Shown here: in pieces, positions 18,158 through 26,715 of the stretch
Layout of the letters: every line of letters starts with the position of its first letter
How positions within the stretch are numbered: the first letter of the stretch is position 1
Source of the DNA: Actinomycetes bacterium
GTDB lineage: Bacteria > Actinomycetota > Acidimicrobiia > Acidimicrobiales > JAJYXR01
Direction: 5' to 3'
NCBI GenBank assembly: GCA_021801525.1
Contig: JAJYXW010000056.1
Coordinates: 1-46,684 of the forward strand
DNA: 46,684 nucleotides
The notes under the pieces: generated by a model
Databases searched by the model: none
The model's input: the letters and a program-made list of their open reading frames with translations, nothing else
What the model was told of the DNA's origin: nothing
Made by a program: the position numbers and the translations under genes

Positions 18158-20212
18158 GTGGTGCGAGTCGCGCCCGATCTGCGCCGGCTGGGTAAGACCT
18201 TCGACTACCTGTTGCCTGCCGGCACGGCTCCCGCCGCCGTCGGGGCAGGCACCGGCGCTCAGGTCGAGGTGGGAACCGAGGTACGAGTACCGCTGAACGG
18301 CAGGGTGGTGAGGGGTTGGGTCGTGGCCCTCGACACTGATCCTCCTCCGGGGGTCAGGCCGAGCCCGATCGTCGCGCTACGCAGCATCGGCCCTCCTCCC
18401 TCCGTGGTTGCCCTGGCGGAGTGGGCAGCGTGGAGGTGGGCCGGTCCGCGCAGCTTGTTCCTCGGCACCGCCTCCTCGGATACGGTGGTACGGGCACTGC
18501 CGCCTGCATCGCCTGCTACGTGTGGTCCGCCTGCTCTGTCTGCACCGCTTGCACCGCCTGGTCCAGCTGCGCCGGGGGTTGCGTTTGATCGTGCGCAGCA
18601 GTGGGTGCGTCCCTGTGGGGATGTGGCCGGTGGGGATGTTCCCGGTTGGGAAGGGCAAGAGGTGGGCGCCGGATGGGAGCTCGCGAACGAGGCGCTGGGT
18701 GGAGGCGTCAGCGTGGTCCGGCTCCCTCCTGCGGAGGACGGTTTCGCGATAGTGCTCGCTGCCGCGTCGCTCGTGCCGATCGCTGCGCCACAGCCACAGG
18801 GTCGAGGTGTCGCTGCTGGGGTGTTGGTGCTGGTGCCCGGCCGTGCGGCCGCTGCCGCGTTGGCTTCCAGGCTGGAGAGGGCGGGCATCAGGCCCGCCCT
18901 GATGCCGGGGGGGTGGGCGCGGGCCAGGGCGGGCGGGTGCGTAGTGGTCGGGACTCGCTCCGCCGCTTTCGCACCGCTGCCGGAGGTGGCGGCAGTGGTA
19001 GTACTCGATGCCCACGACGAGGCCTACGAGGAAGAGAGCGCCCCTACGTGGTGCGCGTGGCGCGTCGCCGTGGAGCGCGCGCGACGCGACAGGGCGCCTT
19101 GCGCGCTCTTGTCCCCGGTACCGACCCTGGAGATCCTCTCGTCCGGACGTCTTGTCGCTCCGTCGAGGAGCGTCGAGCGCAGCGGGTGGCCTCCGCTGCA
19201 GGTCGTGGACCGCCGGGGAGCAGACCCGCGTACTGGCATGTTCTCGGAGCCTGTCGTCGAGCTGGTCCGCTGGGCGGTGGAGCCGGGCACGGCCCGGCGG
19301 GTTGCCTGCGTGCTCGATAGGACCGGGCGCGCGCGCGTAGTCGCCTGCGGCGCGTGCGGCGAAGTTGCCCGCTGCGAGCGCTGTGGCGTCGCACTGCGCG
19401 TCGAGGCACCGAATGCCGAACGCCTTTCCTGCCGTCGTTGCGCGACCGAGCAGCCCATGGCGTGCCCGCGATGTGGGTCTACCCGGCTGAAGAACCTCCG
19501 GCCCGGTGTCAGCCGTGTTCGCGAGGAGCTCGAGGCCCTGGCGGGCGCGCCGGTGGCGGAGATGTGGGGACCGGGTACGCGACCGGGGCGGGAGCTCCTC
19601 GCACCGGGAGAGCGCCGCGGCGATGTCGCCGGTGCACCGGGGGATCGGGCGGGGCTCGCGAGCGGCTGGGCGGGGGCCGTGGTTGGCACCGAAGCGGTGC
19701 TGCACCGCCTGGACTGGGCCGACTACGTGGTGTTCCTGGACTTCGACGCGTACCTGGACGTGCCTCGCTACGCTGCCTTCGAGGACGCTCTGGCGCTCGT
19801 CGCGAGGGCGGCCCGGCTGGTGAGCCGGTCGCGTTCGGTCGGGGGAGGGACCGCGAGGGCGCCCGGGCGCGTGCTTCTACAGACCTGCCAGCCTCGTCAC
19901 GACGTCGTCGTGGCGGCCGCGAGAGCCGATCCGGCTCACCTCGGCGCGGCAGAGAAGCCAGTGCGCGAGGCGCTGCGTCTCCCGCCGTTCGGATGCCTCG
20001 CGCGGGTGTCCGGTCCGGCGGCGCCCGCATACGCTGCCGCGTTGGAGTCGGCTCTGGCGAGCGGAGCTCACCCAGGCGCGAGTCTCGACGCCGCGTCCGG
20101 CGGGGCTTGGTGGCTGAGGGCGCCTTCGGCGAACGTGCTGGCCGCCATCCTTTCCTCATGCGAGCGGCCTCCGGGGCGCCTGAGAGTGGAGGTGGAGCCG
20201 CGCCATGCTTGA
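18158..20212 (+). CDS. priA: PriA-type primosomal protein without helicase P-loop
   Basis: A 684-residue protein of the PriA/N' family, which recognises stalled forks and reloads the replisome. The N-terminal DNA-binding part (RVAPDLRRLGKTFDYLLPAG, VRVPLNGRVVRGWVV) and a zinc-binding region with paired Cys (CGACG, CERCG, CRRCA, CPRCG, about residues 400-450) are present. The Walker A motif is absent, and the DEAH box of true PriA helicases is replaced by LDAHDEAYEEES. Such inactive forms are usual in actinobacteria. Two Pro/Gly-rich stretches between about residues 115 and 190 look like expansions. The GTG at 18158 is the first start in the open frame, but a second GTG follows directly. Confidence 0.88.
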   Translation: MVRVAPDLRRLGKTFDYLLPAGTAPAAVGAGTGAQVEVGTEVRVPLNGRVVRGWVVALDTDPPPGVRPSPIVALRSIGPPPSVVALAEWAAWRWAGPRSLFLGTASSDTVVRALPPASPATCGPPALSAPLAPPGPAAPGVAFDRAQQWVRPCGDVAGGDVPGWEGQEVGAGWELANEALGGGVSVVRLPPAEDGFAIVLAAASLVPIAAPQPQGRGVAAGVLVLVPGRAAAAALASRLERAGIRPALMPGGWARARAGGCVVVGTRSAAFAPLPEVAAVVVLDAHDEAYEEESAPTWCAWRVAVERARRDRAPCALLSPVPTLEILSSGRLVAPSRSVERSGWPPLQVVDRRGADPRTGMFSEPVVELVRWAVEPGTARRVACVLDRTGRARVVACGACGEVARCERCGVALRVEAPNAERLSCRRCATEQPMACPRCGSTRLKNLRPGVSRVREELEALAGAPVAEMWGPGTRPGRELLAPGERRGDVAGAPGDRAGLASGWAGAVVGTEAVLHRLDWADYVVFLDFDAYLDVPRYAAFEDALALVARAARLVSRSRSVGGGTARAPGRVLLQTCQPRHDVVVAAARADPAHLGAAEKPVREALRLPPFGCLARVSGPAAPAYAAALESALASGAHPGASLDAASGGAWWLRAPSANVLAAILSSCERPPGRLRVEVEPRHA

Positions 20213-20290
20213 TGCCACGCAGGTACGAGGCCGCGCCACGCACGGAGCCGCCCGTCGCCAGCAGCCGCGTTCGCGCAGTTGCCTGGCCGT

Positions 20291-20296
20291 TAGCAT
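20291..20296 (+). promoter_or_regulatory. candidate -10 box for leaderless def mRNA
   Basis: TAGCAT ends 6 nt before the ATG at 20303, and no ribosome binding site is seen. No clear -35 is visible at 17 nt. Confidence 0.4.
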
Positions 20297-20302
20297 ATGG
20301 GG

Positions 20303-20875
20303 ATGGCTCCGTACTCGATCAGGGTCTACGGCGACCCGGTGCTGCGACAGGTGGCTCCGCCGGTCGACGAGATCGACGGCCGCGTCGCGAAGCTGGCCCG
20401 CGACATGCTCGACACCATGTACGCGGCCCCTGGCGTCGGTCTCGCGGCCACGCAGGTCGGGGTGCGAAAGCGGCTGTTCGTCTACGACATAGACGAGGAT
20501 CCCCATGTTCTCGTGAATCCTGTCGTCCGCGAGGTGAGCGGTGAATGGGTCTACGAGGAGGGCTGCCTGTCCGTGCCGGGGATGTCGTGGCTCATAACAC
20601 GCCCGCGTGAGGTCCACGTGACCGGCTACGACATCGAGGGAAACGAGGTGTCGATCGAGGCCGACGATCTGCTGGCTCGGCTCGTCCAGCACGAGATCGA
20701 CCACTTGGACGGCGTTTTGCTGGTCGAACGGCTCGACGAGGACCAGCGCAAGGACGCGATGCGGGTCCTGCGCACGCGTGCGCTCGACCTCTCCTCCGCG
20801 GCGCGGGCGGGCTCGCCTGGGGCGGGCTCGCCTGGGGCGGGCTCGAGCAGCCCGCCGGTCGCGGAGGGCCCGTAG
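20303..20875 (+). CDS. def: peptide deformylase
   Basis: Removes the formyl group from nascent proteins. All three metal-site motifs are present: GVGLAATQVGV, EEGCLSVPG (Cys ligand) and QHEIDHLDGVL (two His ligands and the catalytic Glu). An alternative ATG lies 6 nt upstream (20297); I prefer 20303 because of the TAGCAT box 6 nt before it. The protein is 190 residues; the last ~25 are a Gly/Ser/Pro tail encoded by a 15-nt direct repeat (about 20807-20846) not expected in the family. fmt follows after 8 nt, the usual def-fmt pairing. Confidence 0.95.
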   Translation: MAPYSIRVYGDPVLRQVAPPVDEIDGRVAKLARDMLDTMYAAPGVGLAATQVGVRKRLFVYDIDEDPHVLVNPVVREVSGEWVYEEGCLSVPGMSWLITRPREVHVTGYDIEGNEVSIEADDLLARLVQHEIDHLDGVLLVERLDEDQRKDAMRVLRTRALDLSSAARAGSPGAGSPGAGSSSPPVAEGP

Positions 20876-20883
20876 AGCCCAGC

Positions 20884-21762
20884 GTGGCACGGTTAGCGTT
20901 CTTCGGGACCCCGGAGGCTGCGGTTCCTACGCTCGTCGGACTGGTCGACGCCGGACACGACGTCGCGCTCGTGGTGACACGCCCGGACAAGCGCCGTGGG
21001 CGCGGCTCTGCGAGCATGCCGAGCCCCGTGAAGGCCGCCGCCACAGACCTCGGCATCCCCGTGAGCCACGACCTGGGCGAAGTGCTGTCCGCTCGGGTGG
21101 AGGCCGGCGTGGTGGTCGCCTACGGCAGGATCATCCCGAAGGCCCTGCTGGACGAGGTGCCGATGTTGAACGTGCATTTCTCCCTACTGCCGCGCTGGAG
21201 GGGGGCGGCCCCGGTGGAACGTGCCGTGCTGGCGGGGGACACCGAGACGGGCGTGTCGATAATGCGCCTCGACGAGGGGATCGACACCGGTCCGGTTCTC
21301 GCGAGGCGCGTAGTGGCAATCCTCGACGGCGAGAGCGCGCCCGACCTCGAAGAGCGCCTCTCCCGCGAAGGTGCGGACCTCATGGCGCGCCTCCTCGAGG
21401 CGGGTCTGGGAGCCCTCCCCGACGGGGAGCCGCAGAGCGGGGAGGCTACCTACGCCGCGAAGATCGACCCCGGCGAGCTGCGAATCGACTGGTCCCGGAG
21501 CGCCGACGAGCTGGTTCGGCTGGTACGCCTTGGGCGTGCCTGGACGCCGTTTCGCTCCAAGCGACTCCTGGTTCTTCGAGCAACTGCACTGCCCGAGGAT
21601 CCAAAGGGCGCGCCCGGCACGCTGGCGCCTGGGTGCAAGGTGGCGACGGGCAATGGCACGCTCGTCCTCGAAGAGGTGTGCCCCGAGGGTCGCAGGGCCA
21701 TGAGCGCAGCAGAGTGGGTCAGGGGCGCACGCCTGGAGCTCCCCGCGCTGGTATTCGGCTAG
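20884..21762 (+). CDS. fmt: methionyl-tRNA formyltransferase
   Basis: Formylates initiator Met-tRNA. The 292-residue protein shows FFGTPEAAVPTL, the VAYGRIIPKALLDE segment, and the formyl-folate site LNVHFSLLPRWRGAAPVERA with its catalytic Asn-His followed by the Asp of EGIDTGPVL. The C-terminal OB-like domain is present but short. The GTG start lies 8 nt after the def stop. Its 3' end overlaps the convergent membrane protein gene by 44 bp. rsmB, often next to fmt, is not here. Confidence 0.95.
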   Translation: MARLAFFGTPEAAVPTLVGLVDAGHDVALVVTRPDKRRGRGSASMPSPVKAAATDLGIPVSHDLGEVLSARVEAGVVVAYGRIIPKALLDEVPMLNVHFSLLPRWRGAAPVERAVLAGDTETGVSIMRLDEGIDTGPVLARRVVAILDGESAPDLEERLSREGADLMARLLEAGLGALPDGEPQSGEATYAAKIDPGELRIDWSRSADELVRLVRLGRAWTPFRSKRLLVLRATALPEDPKGAPGTLAPGCKVATGNGTLVLEEVCPEGRRAMSAAEWVRGARLELPALVFG

Positions 21763-23095
21763 TGCTAGTGCTAGGGCTGGGGCGAGGGGCGCGGGGAGGA
21801 AGGAGCGGGCCCCTATCGAAGGTCCACGCCCAGGCCGCCGCGATACCGACTCCGATCAGCACGGCGAAGCACGCCTGGCAGTCCGAGCTGTAGCGCGAGT
21901 CGGAAGAGAGCACTCCCGACACGAACGCGTAGAGCCCGATGGGCGCTAGGAGGATCCAAGTCCGGGCTCGCTTCCGCCTCAGCCACCAGAGCGTCGCGAG
22001 CCACAGCGGAAGGGTGATCATGGAGACGTCGTGGTACAGCCACCCGGCCCAGAGGGGCCAACCACCTGCGGCCAGGAGGTCCCAGACGGCGCTGTTCAGC
22101 TGACGGGGCCAGACCTCGAAGGCGCGCGCCTCGCGTGCTGCCACTACGGCTCCGAGGCGCCCGAGGTGGTGTCGCGTGTAGGAGATCGCCCGGTCTCGCA
22201 GGGCGTAGTCCTGCACCGAAGCGTCGGAGGTGACCACGTGCGGGTCGTGAAGCGTCGTGCAGGCGACCTGCCAGGTGCCTATCGAGGGGCCGTAGAACGA
22301 TTCCTTGCACGCTCCGCCGGCCATGGTGGCTCCCAGCTGCACCGACACGAGCTCGGGGCGCCGGAAGTACGCGATGTTCCGCCCCACCCACGGGCCCACC
22401 AGGAGCACTATCGCCGCCGAGTAGGCGGCACTCTGCCCGATGCGGCGCCGCCAGTCGAGCTTCCTCACGAACAAAGGGGCGAAGACCACGCCCAAGACGG
22501 CGAGCTCGGTCCGCGCAAGGGCAGCCAGAGCGCAGAGCACTCCGAGTCCGACCGCGGTCACCATCCTCGGCGAGCGGTGCATCCGCAGCGCTACGAGCAC
22601 GGTGGCCGCGACAAGAGGCACGACGAGTGTCTCGGAGATCACCTGGGCTCCGAAGACCCACATGCCGGGGAGGAGCGCGGCTGCCCAGGCGGCTGGGACC
22701 TCGGCCCGGCGGCCGCCTACCTCCCTCGCTACGAGTGCTGAGAGCACAACGGCCGAGCTCGATACGACAGCGAGAAGCGCACGCTGGGCGTCCATGCTGC
22801 GGAGCCCCGCGAGGTCCGCGAAGGCTAGGAGGGCCGAGAACAGCGGCGGGTGGTTCGCTCCGGGCACGAATGATCCCCTGAGCGCGGCGCAGGGGTCGAC
22901 GAAGAGATGACCGCGCACGAGCAGCGCCGCCTGTTGCCTGAACCAGCGAGGGTCTACAGCGCATCCCCTCGGAGGGGTGGGCTGGTGAACCCCGACGGCG
23001 AACACCAGGCGCAGCGCTAGTCCGGAGGCAGCCGGTATCCCGAGGCGCAGCCAGTGGCGGGTTCCGCGGCGCTGTGGCCAGAGCGGCTGCCTCAC
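21719..23095 (-). CDS. membrane glycosyltransferase-like protein (GT-C / PMT type)
   Basis: A 458-residue integral membrane protein with about ten hydrophobic segments spread from residue ~18 to ~430. The first large loop has an acidic residue in a CAVDPRWFRQQAALLVRG context, followed by GANHPPLFSALLAF. This resembles the extracytoplasmic loop of GT-C enzymes that move sugars from polyprenyl phosphate carriers (ArnT/PMT_2-like). Donor and acceptor cannot be named. The GTG start has no ribosome binding site but has TAGCGT 6 nt upstream, again suggesting a leaderless message. The C-terminus is a low-complexity tail (RPSPSTSTSRIPARG) that overlaps the end of fmt on the other strand. Confidence 0.75.
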   Translation of the reverse strand: MRQPLWPQRRGTRHWLRLGIPAASGLALRLVFAVGVHQPTPPRGCAVDPRWFRQQAALLVRGHLFVDPCAALRGSFVPGANHPPLFSALLAFADLAGLRSMDAQRALLAVVSSSAVVLSALVAREVGGRRAEVPAAWAAALLPGMWVFGAQVISETLVVPLVAATVLVALRMHRSPRMVTAVGLGVLCALAALARTELAVLGVVFAPLFVRKLDWRRRIGQSAAYSAAIVLLVGPWVGRNIAYFRRPELVSVQLGATMAGGACKESFYGPSIGTWQVACTTLHDPHVVTSDASVQDYALRDRAISYTRHHLGRLGAVVAAREARAFEVWPRQLNSAVWDLLAAGGWPLWAGWLYHDVSMITLPLWLATLWWLRRKRARTWILLAPIGLYAFVSGVLSSDSRYSSDCQACFAVLIGVGIAAAWAWTFDRGPLLPPRAPRPSPSTSTSRIPARGAPGVRP

Positions 23096-23174
23096 GCGGC
23101 AACGCTAACGCAGTGAGCGGTGCTGGCGGGGCTCATGGCGGGTGGTGCCGACTGGCGGCGTAGGATCGGAGCTG

Positions 23175-23924
23175 ATGGACGAACCCCGGATACTGGTCGC
23201 GCCGTCGGTACTCGCGGCCGACTTCGGGAACTTGGCGGAGGCTGTGGGGGAGGTGGCGCCTGCCGCCGACTGGCTCCACGTGGACGTGATGGACGGGCAC
23301 TTCGTGCCGAACCTCACCGTAGGGCCGCCCGTCGTGGCCTCCATCCGGCGCCACACCGGCCTCCACCTGGACTGCCACCTTATGATGACCAACCCTGGCG
23401 ACTTCCTCGAGCCGTTCCAGAAAGCGGGCGCCAGCGGGTGCAGCGTGCATGTGGAGGTCGGCTCGACGAGAGAGCTGATAGGTGAGGCGCGCAGGCTCGG
23501 TCTCGTGGTGGGCCTGGCGCTGAACCCCGACACGCCGGCCAGGGCAGTGGAGCCCTACCTGGGGGAAGTGGACCTCGTGCTCTGTATGACCGTGTTCCCC
23601 GGCTTCGGGGGACAGCGCTTCATGCCCGAGGTGCTGGCAAAGGTGGAGGCTATCCGGGCGATGCTCGACCAGATGGGATCGGGCGCATGGATCGAGGTCG
23701 ACGGTGGCATCGACGAGGAGACGGCGCCCCAAGCCGTGGCTGCCGGCGCCACCGTGCTCGTAGCGGGGAGCGCCATATTCGGCCACGAGCGACCCTGGGA
23801 GGCAGCAACCCGGATTCGCCGGGCGGCAACTCAGGTGCTGCGGGTGCCCGCGAGTGCACGCCCGGTGGCGAGGCACCCGCATGGCCAGTCGGCCGGGCCT
23901 CTAAGCTCGGTGTCCCATGACTGA
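23175..23924 (+). CDS. rpe: ribulose-5-phosphate 3-epimerase
   Basis: Interconverts ribulose-5-phosphate and xylulose-5-phosphate. The TIM barrel has APSVLAADFGNLAEAV, WLHVDVMDGHFVPNLTVGP (metal and catalytic residues), DCHLMM, VFPGFGGQRFMPEVL and VDGGI. The 249-residue protein has a ~25-residue tail (ARPVARHPHGQSAGPLSS) that overlaps ribD by 8 nt. The ATG at 23175 has AGGA 9 nt upstream, which itself lies in a TAGGAT box 8 nt from the start, so either initiation mode is possible. Ribulose-5-phosphate is also the substrate of RibB encoded two genes later. Confidence 0.95.
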   Translation: MDEPRILVAPSVLAADFGNLAEAVGEVAPAADWLHVDVMDGHFVPNLTVGPPVVASIRRHTGLHLDCHLMMTNPGDFLEPFQKAGASGCSVHVEVGSTRELIGEARRLGLVVGLALNPDTPARAVEPYLGEVDLVLCMTVFPGFGGQRFMPEVLAKVEAIRAMLDQMGSGAWIEVDGGIDEETAPQAVAAGATVLVAGSAIFGHERPWEAATRIRRAATQVLRVPASARPVARHPHGQSAGPLSSVSHD

Positions 23925-24951
23925 CGAGAGCGAGGCAGCGGCTGACGGTTGCCTGCCCGCAGGTCGTGCCCCGATGCGGCGGGCGCTCGAGCTGGCCGGA
24001 TCAGCGCGCCTGCGCTCTTCCCCCAACCCTTGGGTCGGATGCGTCATCGTGCCTGTTGATTCGCGAAAAGGCTCGGCGAGCGAGGTGTTCGAGGGTGCCA
24101 CAGAGGCCCCGGGTGCGCGCCATGCGGAGCAAGTAGCGCTCGACGCGGCGGGAGCCAGAGCACGCGGAGCCACTCTGTACACGACGCTCGAACCCTGCGC
24201 GCACCACGGGCGAACGGAGCCCTGTGTCGACGCGATCGTCCGTGCGGGCGTGGCTCGCGTGGTGGTGGGCATGGTGGACCCCGACGTGAAGGTCTCGGGT
24301 CGCGGTATCGAGGCGCTGGCTCGTGCCGGCATAGACGTGGAGGTCGGTGTGATGGCGAACGAGGTAGCCGAGCAGCTTGCCCCGTACGTCAAGCACCGGA
24401 CGAGCGGGCGACCGTTCGTTGTCCTGAAGCTGGCTCTCAGCCTGGACGGCCGGATAGCAGCCCGCGATCGCTCGAGCCGCTGGATCACGGGGGACGCGGC
24501 CAGGGCCGACGTTCACCGGTTGCGAGCTGTGTCGGACGCGGTGCTCGTCGGCGCCGGGACCATCCGGGCCGACGACCCCGAGCTGAGCGCTCGGACAGAT
24601 CCCCCGCCGGAGCGCCAGCCGCTTCGCGTGGTGCTCGGCTGCGCGCCAGACGAGGCGCGGGCCCAGCCTCTCGTCGAGCTGTCCGGTGACCTCGGCAGCG
24701 TGCTCGACGATCTCGGGCGCCGCGGGGTTCTGCAGGTGCTCGTGGAGGGGGGAGCCACTGTGGCGCACGGCTTCCACAGCGCCGGTCTCGTGGATCGTTA
24801 CGTGCTCTACGTGGCACCGGTGTTCTTCGGCGGCGACGACGGCGTTCCGGCGTTCGCGGGCCCCGGAGCGGGCTCGATGGACGCTCTGTGGCGAGGCCGC
24901 TTCGTATCGGTGACAGAGCTCGGCGGCGACCTGCGGATAGAGGTGGCCTGA
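23917..24951 (+). CDS. ribD: riboflavin biosynthesis deaminase/reductase
   Basis: Deaminates and then reduces the pyrimidine product of GTP cyclohydrolase II. The deaminase half has RSSPNPWVGCVIV, ARHAEQVAL with the His-Ala-Glu zinc/proton site, and TLEPCAHHGRTEPC with the two zinc Cys. The reductase half begins at FVVLKLALSLDGRIA and includes SSRWITG, VGAGTIRADDP and LVEGGATVAHGF. At 344 residues it is a normal fused RibD. It overlaps rpe by 8 nt and ribBA by 1 nt (TGATG). A riboflavin synthase gene, often next, is not present. Confidence 0.95.
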   Translation: MTDESEAAADGCLPAGRAPMRRALELAGSARLRSSPNPWVGCVIVPVDSRKGSASEVFEGATEAPGARHAEQVALDAAGARARGATLYTTLEPCAHHGRTEPCVDAIVRAGVARVVVGMVDPDVKVSGRGIEALARAGIDVEVGVMANEVAEQLAPYVKHRTSGRPFVVLKLALSLDGRIAARDRSSRWITGDAARADVHRLRAVSDAVLVGAGTIRADDPELSARTDPPPERQPLRVVLGCAPDEARAQPLVELSGDLGSVLDDLGRRGVLQVLVEGGATVAHGFHSAGLVDRYVLYVAPVFFGGDDGVPAFAGPGAGSMDALWRGRFVSVTELGGDLRIEVA

Positions 24952-26174
24952 TGGCCTTCGCACGGGTGGACGAGGCGATCGCGGCCGTAGCGCGTGGCGA
25001 GATAGTGGTCGTCGTGGACGACGAGGAACGGGAGAACGAGGGCGATCTCGTGATGGCAGCGGAGATGGCTACGCCCGAGAAGATCGCGTTCTTCCTAGCG
25101 CACACGTCGGGGGTCATCTGCGTGCCGCTCACCCCCGAGAGGGCGGACCAGCTCGAACTGCCCCTCATGGTGAGCGCGAACACCGAGTCGCAGCGGACCG
25201 CCTTCACCGTGAGCGTGGACTCCAAGCACGGCACCAGCTCCGGGATATCTGCCGAGGATAGGGTCAGGACGATACGGGCGTTGATCGATCCGGGGACCCG
25301 GCCGAGCGACCTGAACAGGCCTGGGCACATCTTCCCCCTCAGGTACCGCCCAGGCGGGGTCCTCAAGCGTGCGGGCCACACGGAAGCCACCATCGACCTG
25401 GTGAAGGCTGCGGGGCTGTCCCCGGCTGGGGTGCTCTGCGAGGTGGTGAGCGAGGACAAGACGACGATGGCACGCCTCGGTGAGCTCGAACGCTTCGCAG
25501 AGCGCCACGGGTTGCTCATAATCTCCATCGCGGACCTGATTCGCTACAGACGCCAGAAGGACAAGCTGGTCCGGCGCATTGCGGGTCCGGCAAGGATCCC
25601 CACGGAGTTCGGCGACTTCAAGGGGTACGCGTACGAGTCCGTGCTCGACGGCGAGCAGCACCTCGCTGTCGTCTGCGGCGAAGTAGAAGGCAGGGAGAAC
25701 CTGCTCGTCCGTGTCCACTCGGAGTGCCTGACGGGGGACGTCTTCGGATCGCTCCGATGCGATTGCGGTGCTCAGCTGCGCGAGGCTCTGCGCCTCATCG
25801 CGGGCGAGGGCGCTGGCGTGGTCGTCTACCTTCGCGGCCACGAGGGACGGGGGATCGGCTTGGCACACAAGCTGCGCGCCTATCACCTCCAGGAGCAGGG
25901 GCACGATACCGTGGACGCGAACTTGGAGCTCGGGCTCCCTGTAGACAGCAGGGAGTACGGGATAGGAGCGCAGGTGCTCGTCGACCTCGGCGTCACGACA
26001 ATGCGCCTCATGACGAACAATCCGAGCAAGTACGGTGGCCTCGAGGGCTTCGGCCTCGACGTGGTGGAGCGCGTTCCGCTGGAGCCCAGGGCCAATCCGG
26101 AGAACATCCAGTACCTCCGCACCAAGCGCGAGCGGATGGGCCACATGATCGGAGGCCTCGATGACGTCCTCTGA
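24951..26174 (+). CDS. ribBA: bifunctional DHBP synthase / GTP cyclohydrolase II
   Basis: Supplies both precursors of riboflavin. The N-terminal DHBP synthase part shows VDDEERENEGDLVMAAE (acidic metal loop), TPERADQLELPLM, and RAGHTEATIDLVKAAGL. The C-terminal cyclohydrolase part, from about residue 205, has VRVHSECLTGDVFGSLRCDC with the zinc Cys ligands, YLRGHEGRGIGLAHK, and MTNNPSKYGGLEGFGL. At 407 residues it is typical. Start ATG overlaps the ribD stop by one base; its last codons contain the ATG of ribH. Confidence 0.96.
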   Translation: MAFARVDEAIAAVARGEIVVVVDDEERENEGDLVMAAEMATPEKIAFFLAHTSGVICVPLTPERADQLELPLMVSANTESQRTAFTVSVDSKHGTSSGISAEDRVRTIRALIDPGTRPSDLNRPGHIFPLRYRPGGVLKRAGHTEATIDLVKAAGLSPAGVLCEVVSEDKTTMARLGELERFAERHGLLIISIADLIRYRRQKDKLVRRIAGPARIPTEFGDFKGYAYESVLDGEQHLAVVCGEVEGRENLLVRVHSECLTGDVFGSLRCDCGAQLREALRLIAGEGAGVVVYLRGHEGRGIGLAHKLRAYHLQEQGHDTVDANLELGLPVDSREYGIGAQVLVDLGVTTMRLMTNNPSKYGGLEGFGLDVVERVPLEPRANPENIQYLRTKRERMGHMIGGLDDVL

Positions 26175-26715
26175 CGCCACACGGCTCGACCCCGGGGTGC
26201 TCGCCGAGCTGGCGACACGTGGTGGGCGGGTTATCCAGGGATCGCCGGGCGAAGCGGGTGCAGGGGGCGAAGCGGGTGAAGCGGCTCGCGTGGCGCTTGC
26301 CTGCTCGCGCTTCAACGGGGGCATCACGACCAGGCTGCTCAGCGGTGCGCTCGACGCGCTCGACCATTACGGTGTGCCTGCGCAGTCCGTGACCATCGCG
26401 TGGGTGCCGGGTGCGTTCGAGCTGCCGCTGGTCGCCTCCCGCCTGGCACGAAGCGGGGAGCACGACGCTGTCGTATGCCTGGGGGCGGTCATACGCGGCG
26501 ACACGGCGCACTTCGAGTACGTGGCGGGCCGGTGCGCCTCGGGGATCAGCCGCGTAGCCCTCGACACGGGCGTCCCGGTCATCTTTGGGGTGCTAACCAC
26601 AGAGGACGTCGACCAGGCGCTTGCCCGCAGTACAGGGGGGGAGTCGAACAAGGGATACGAGGCGGCAGCCGGGGCTCTGGAGATGGTGGACTTGTTGCGC
26701 AGGATGGGTGAGTGA
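26161..26715 (+). CDS. ribH: 6,7-dimethyl-8-ribityllumazine synthase
   Basis: Joins the RibB and RibD-branch products to give lumazine. The 184-residue protein has SRFNGGITTRLLSGALDAL, WVPGAFELPLVASRLA, GAVIRGDTAHFEYVAG with the catalytic His, and PVIFGVLTTEDVDQA. It is ~25 residues longer than most family members, because an N-terminal arm with a Gly-Glu-Ala repeat (GEAGAGGEAGEAA) precedes the first strand. It overlaps ribBA by 14 nt and touches hisG. Confidence 0.94.
   Translation: MTSSDATRLDPGVLAELATRGGRVIQGSPGEAGAGGEAGEAARVALACSRFNGGITTRLLSGALDALDHYGVPAQSVTIAWVPGAFELPLVASRLARSGEHDAVVCLGAVIRGDTAHFEYVAGRCASGISRVALDTGVPVIFGVLTTEDVDQALARSTGGESNKGYEAAAGALEMVDLLRRMGE

Noticed and set aside
18377-19705. 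442-codon minus-strand open frame opposite priA
   Set aside because: Arg/Pro/His-rich translation without motifs; the plus strand has the PriA zinc-binding region.
21813-23102. 429-codon minus-strand frame overlapping the membrane glycosyltransferase
   Set aside because: The alternative frame gives an Arg/Ala/Pro-rich soluble product, whereas the chosen frame gives regular membrane segments and GT-C-like loop motifs.
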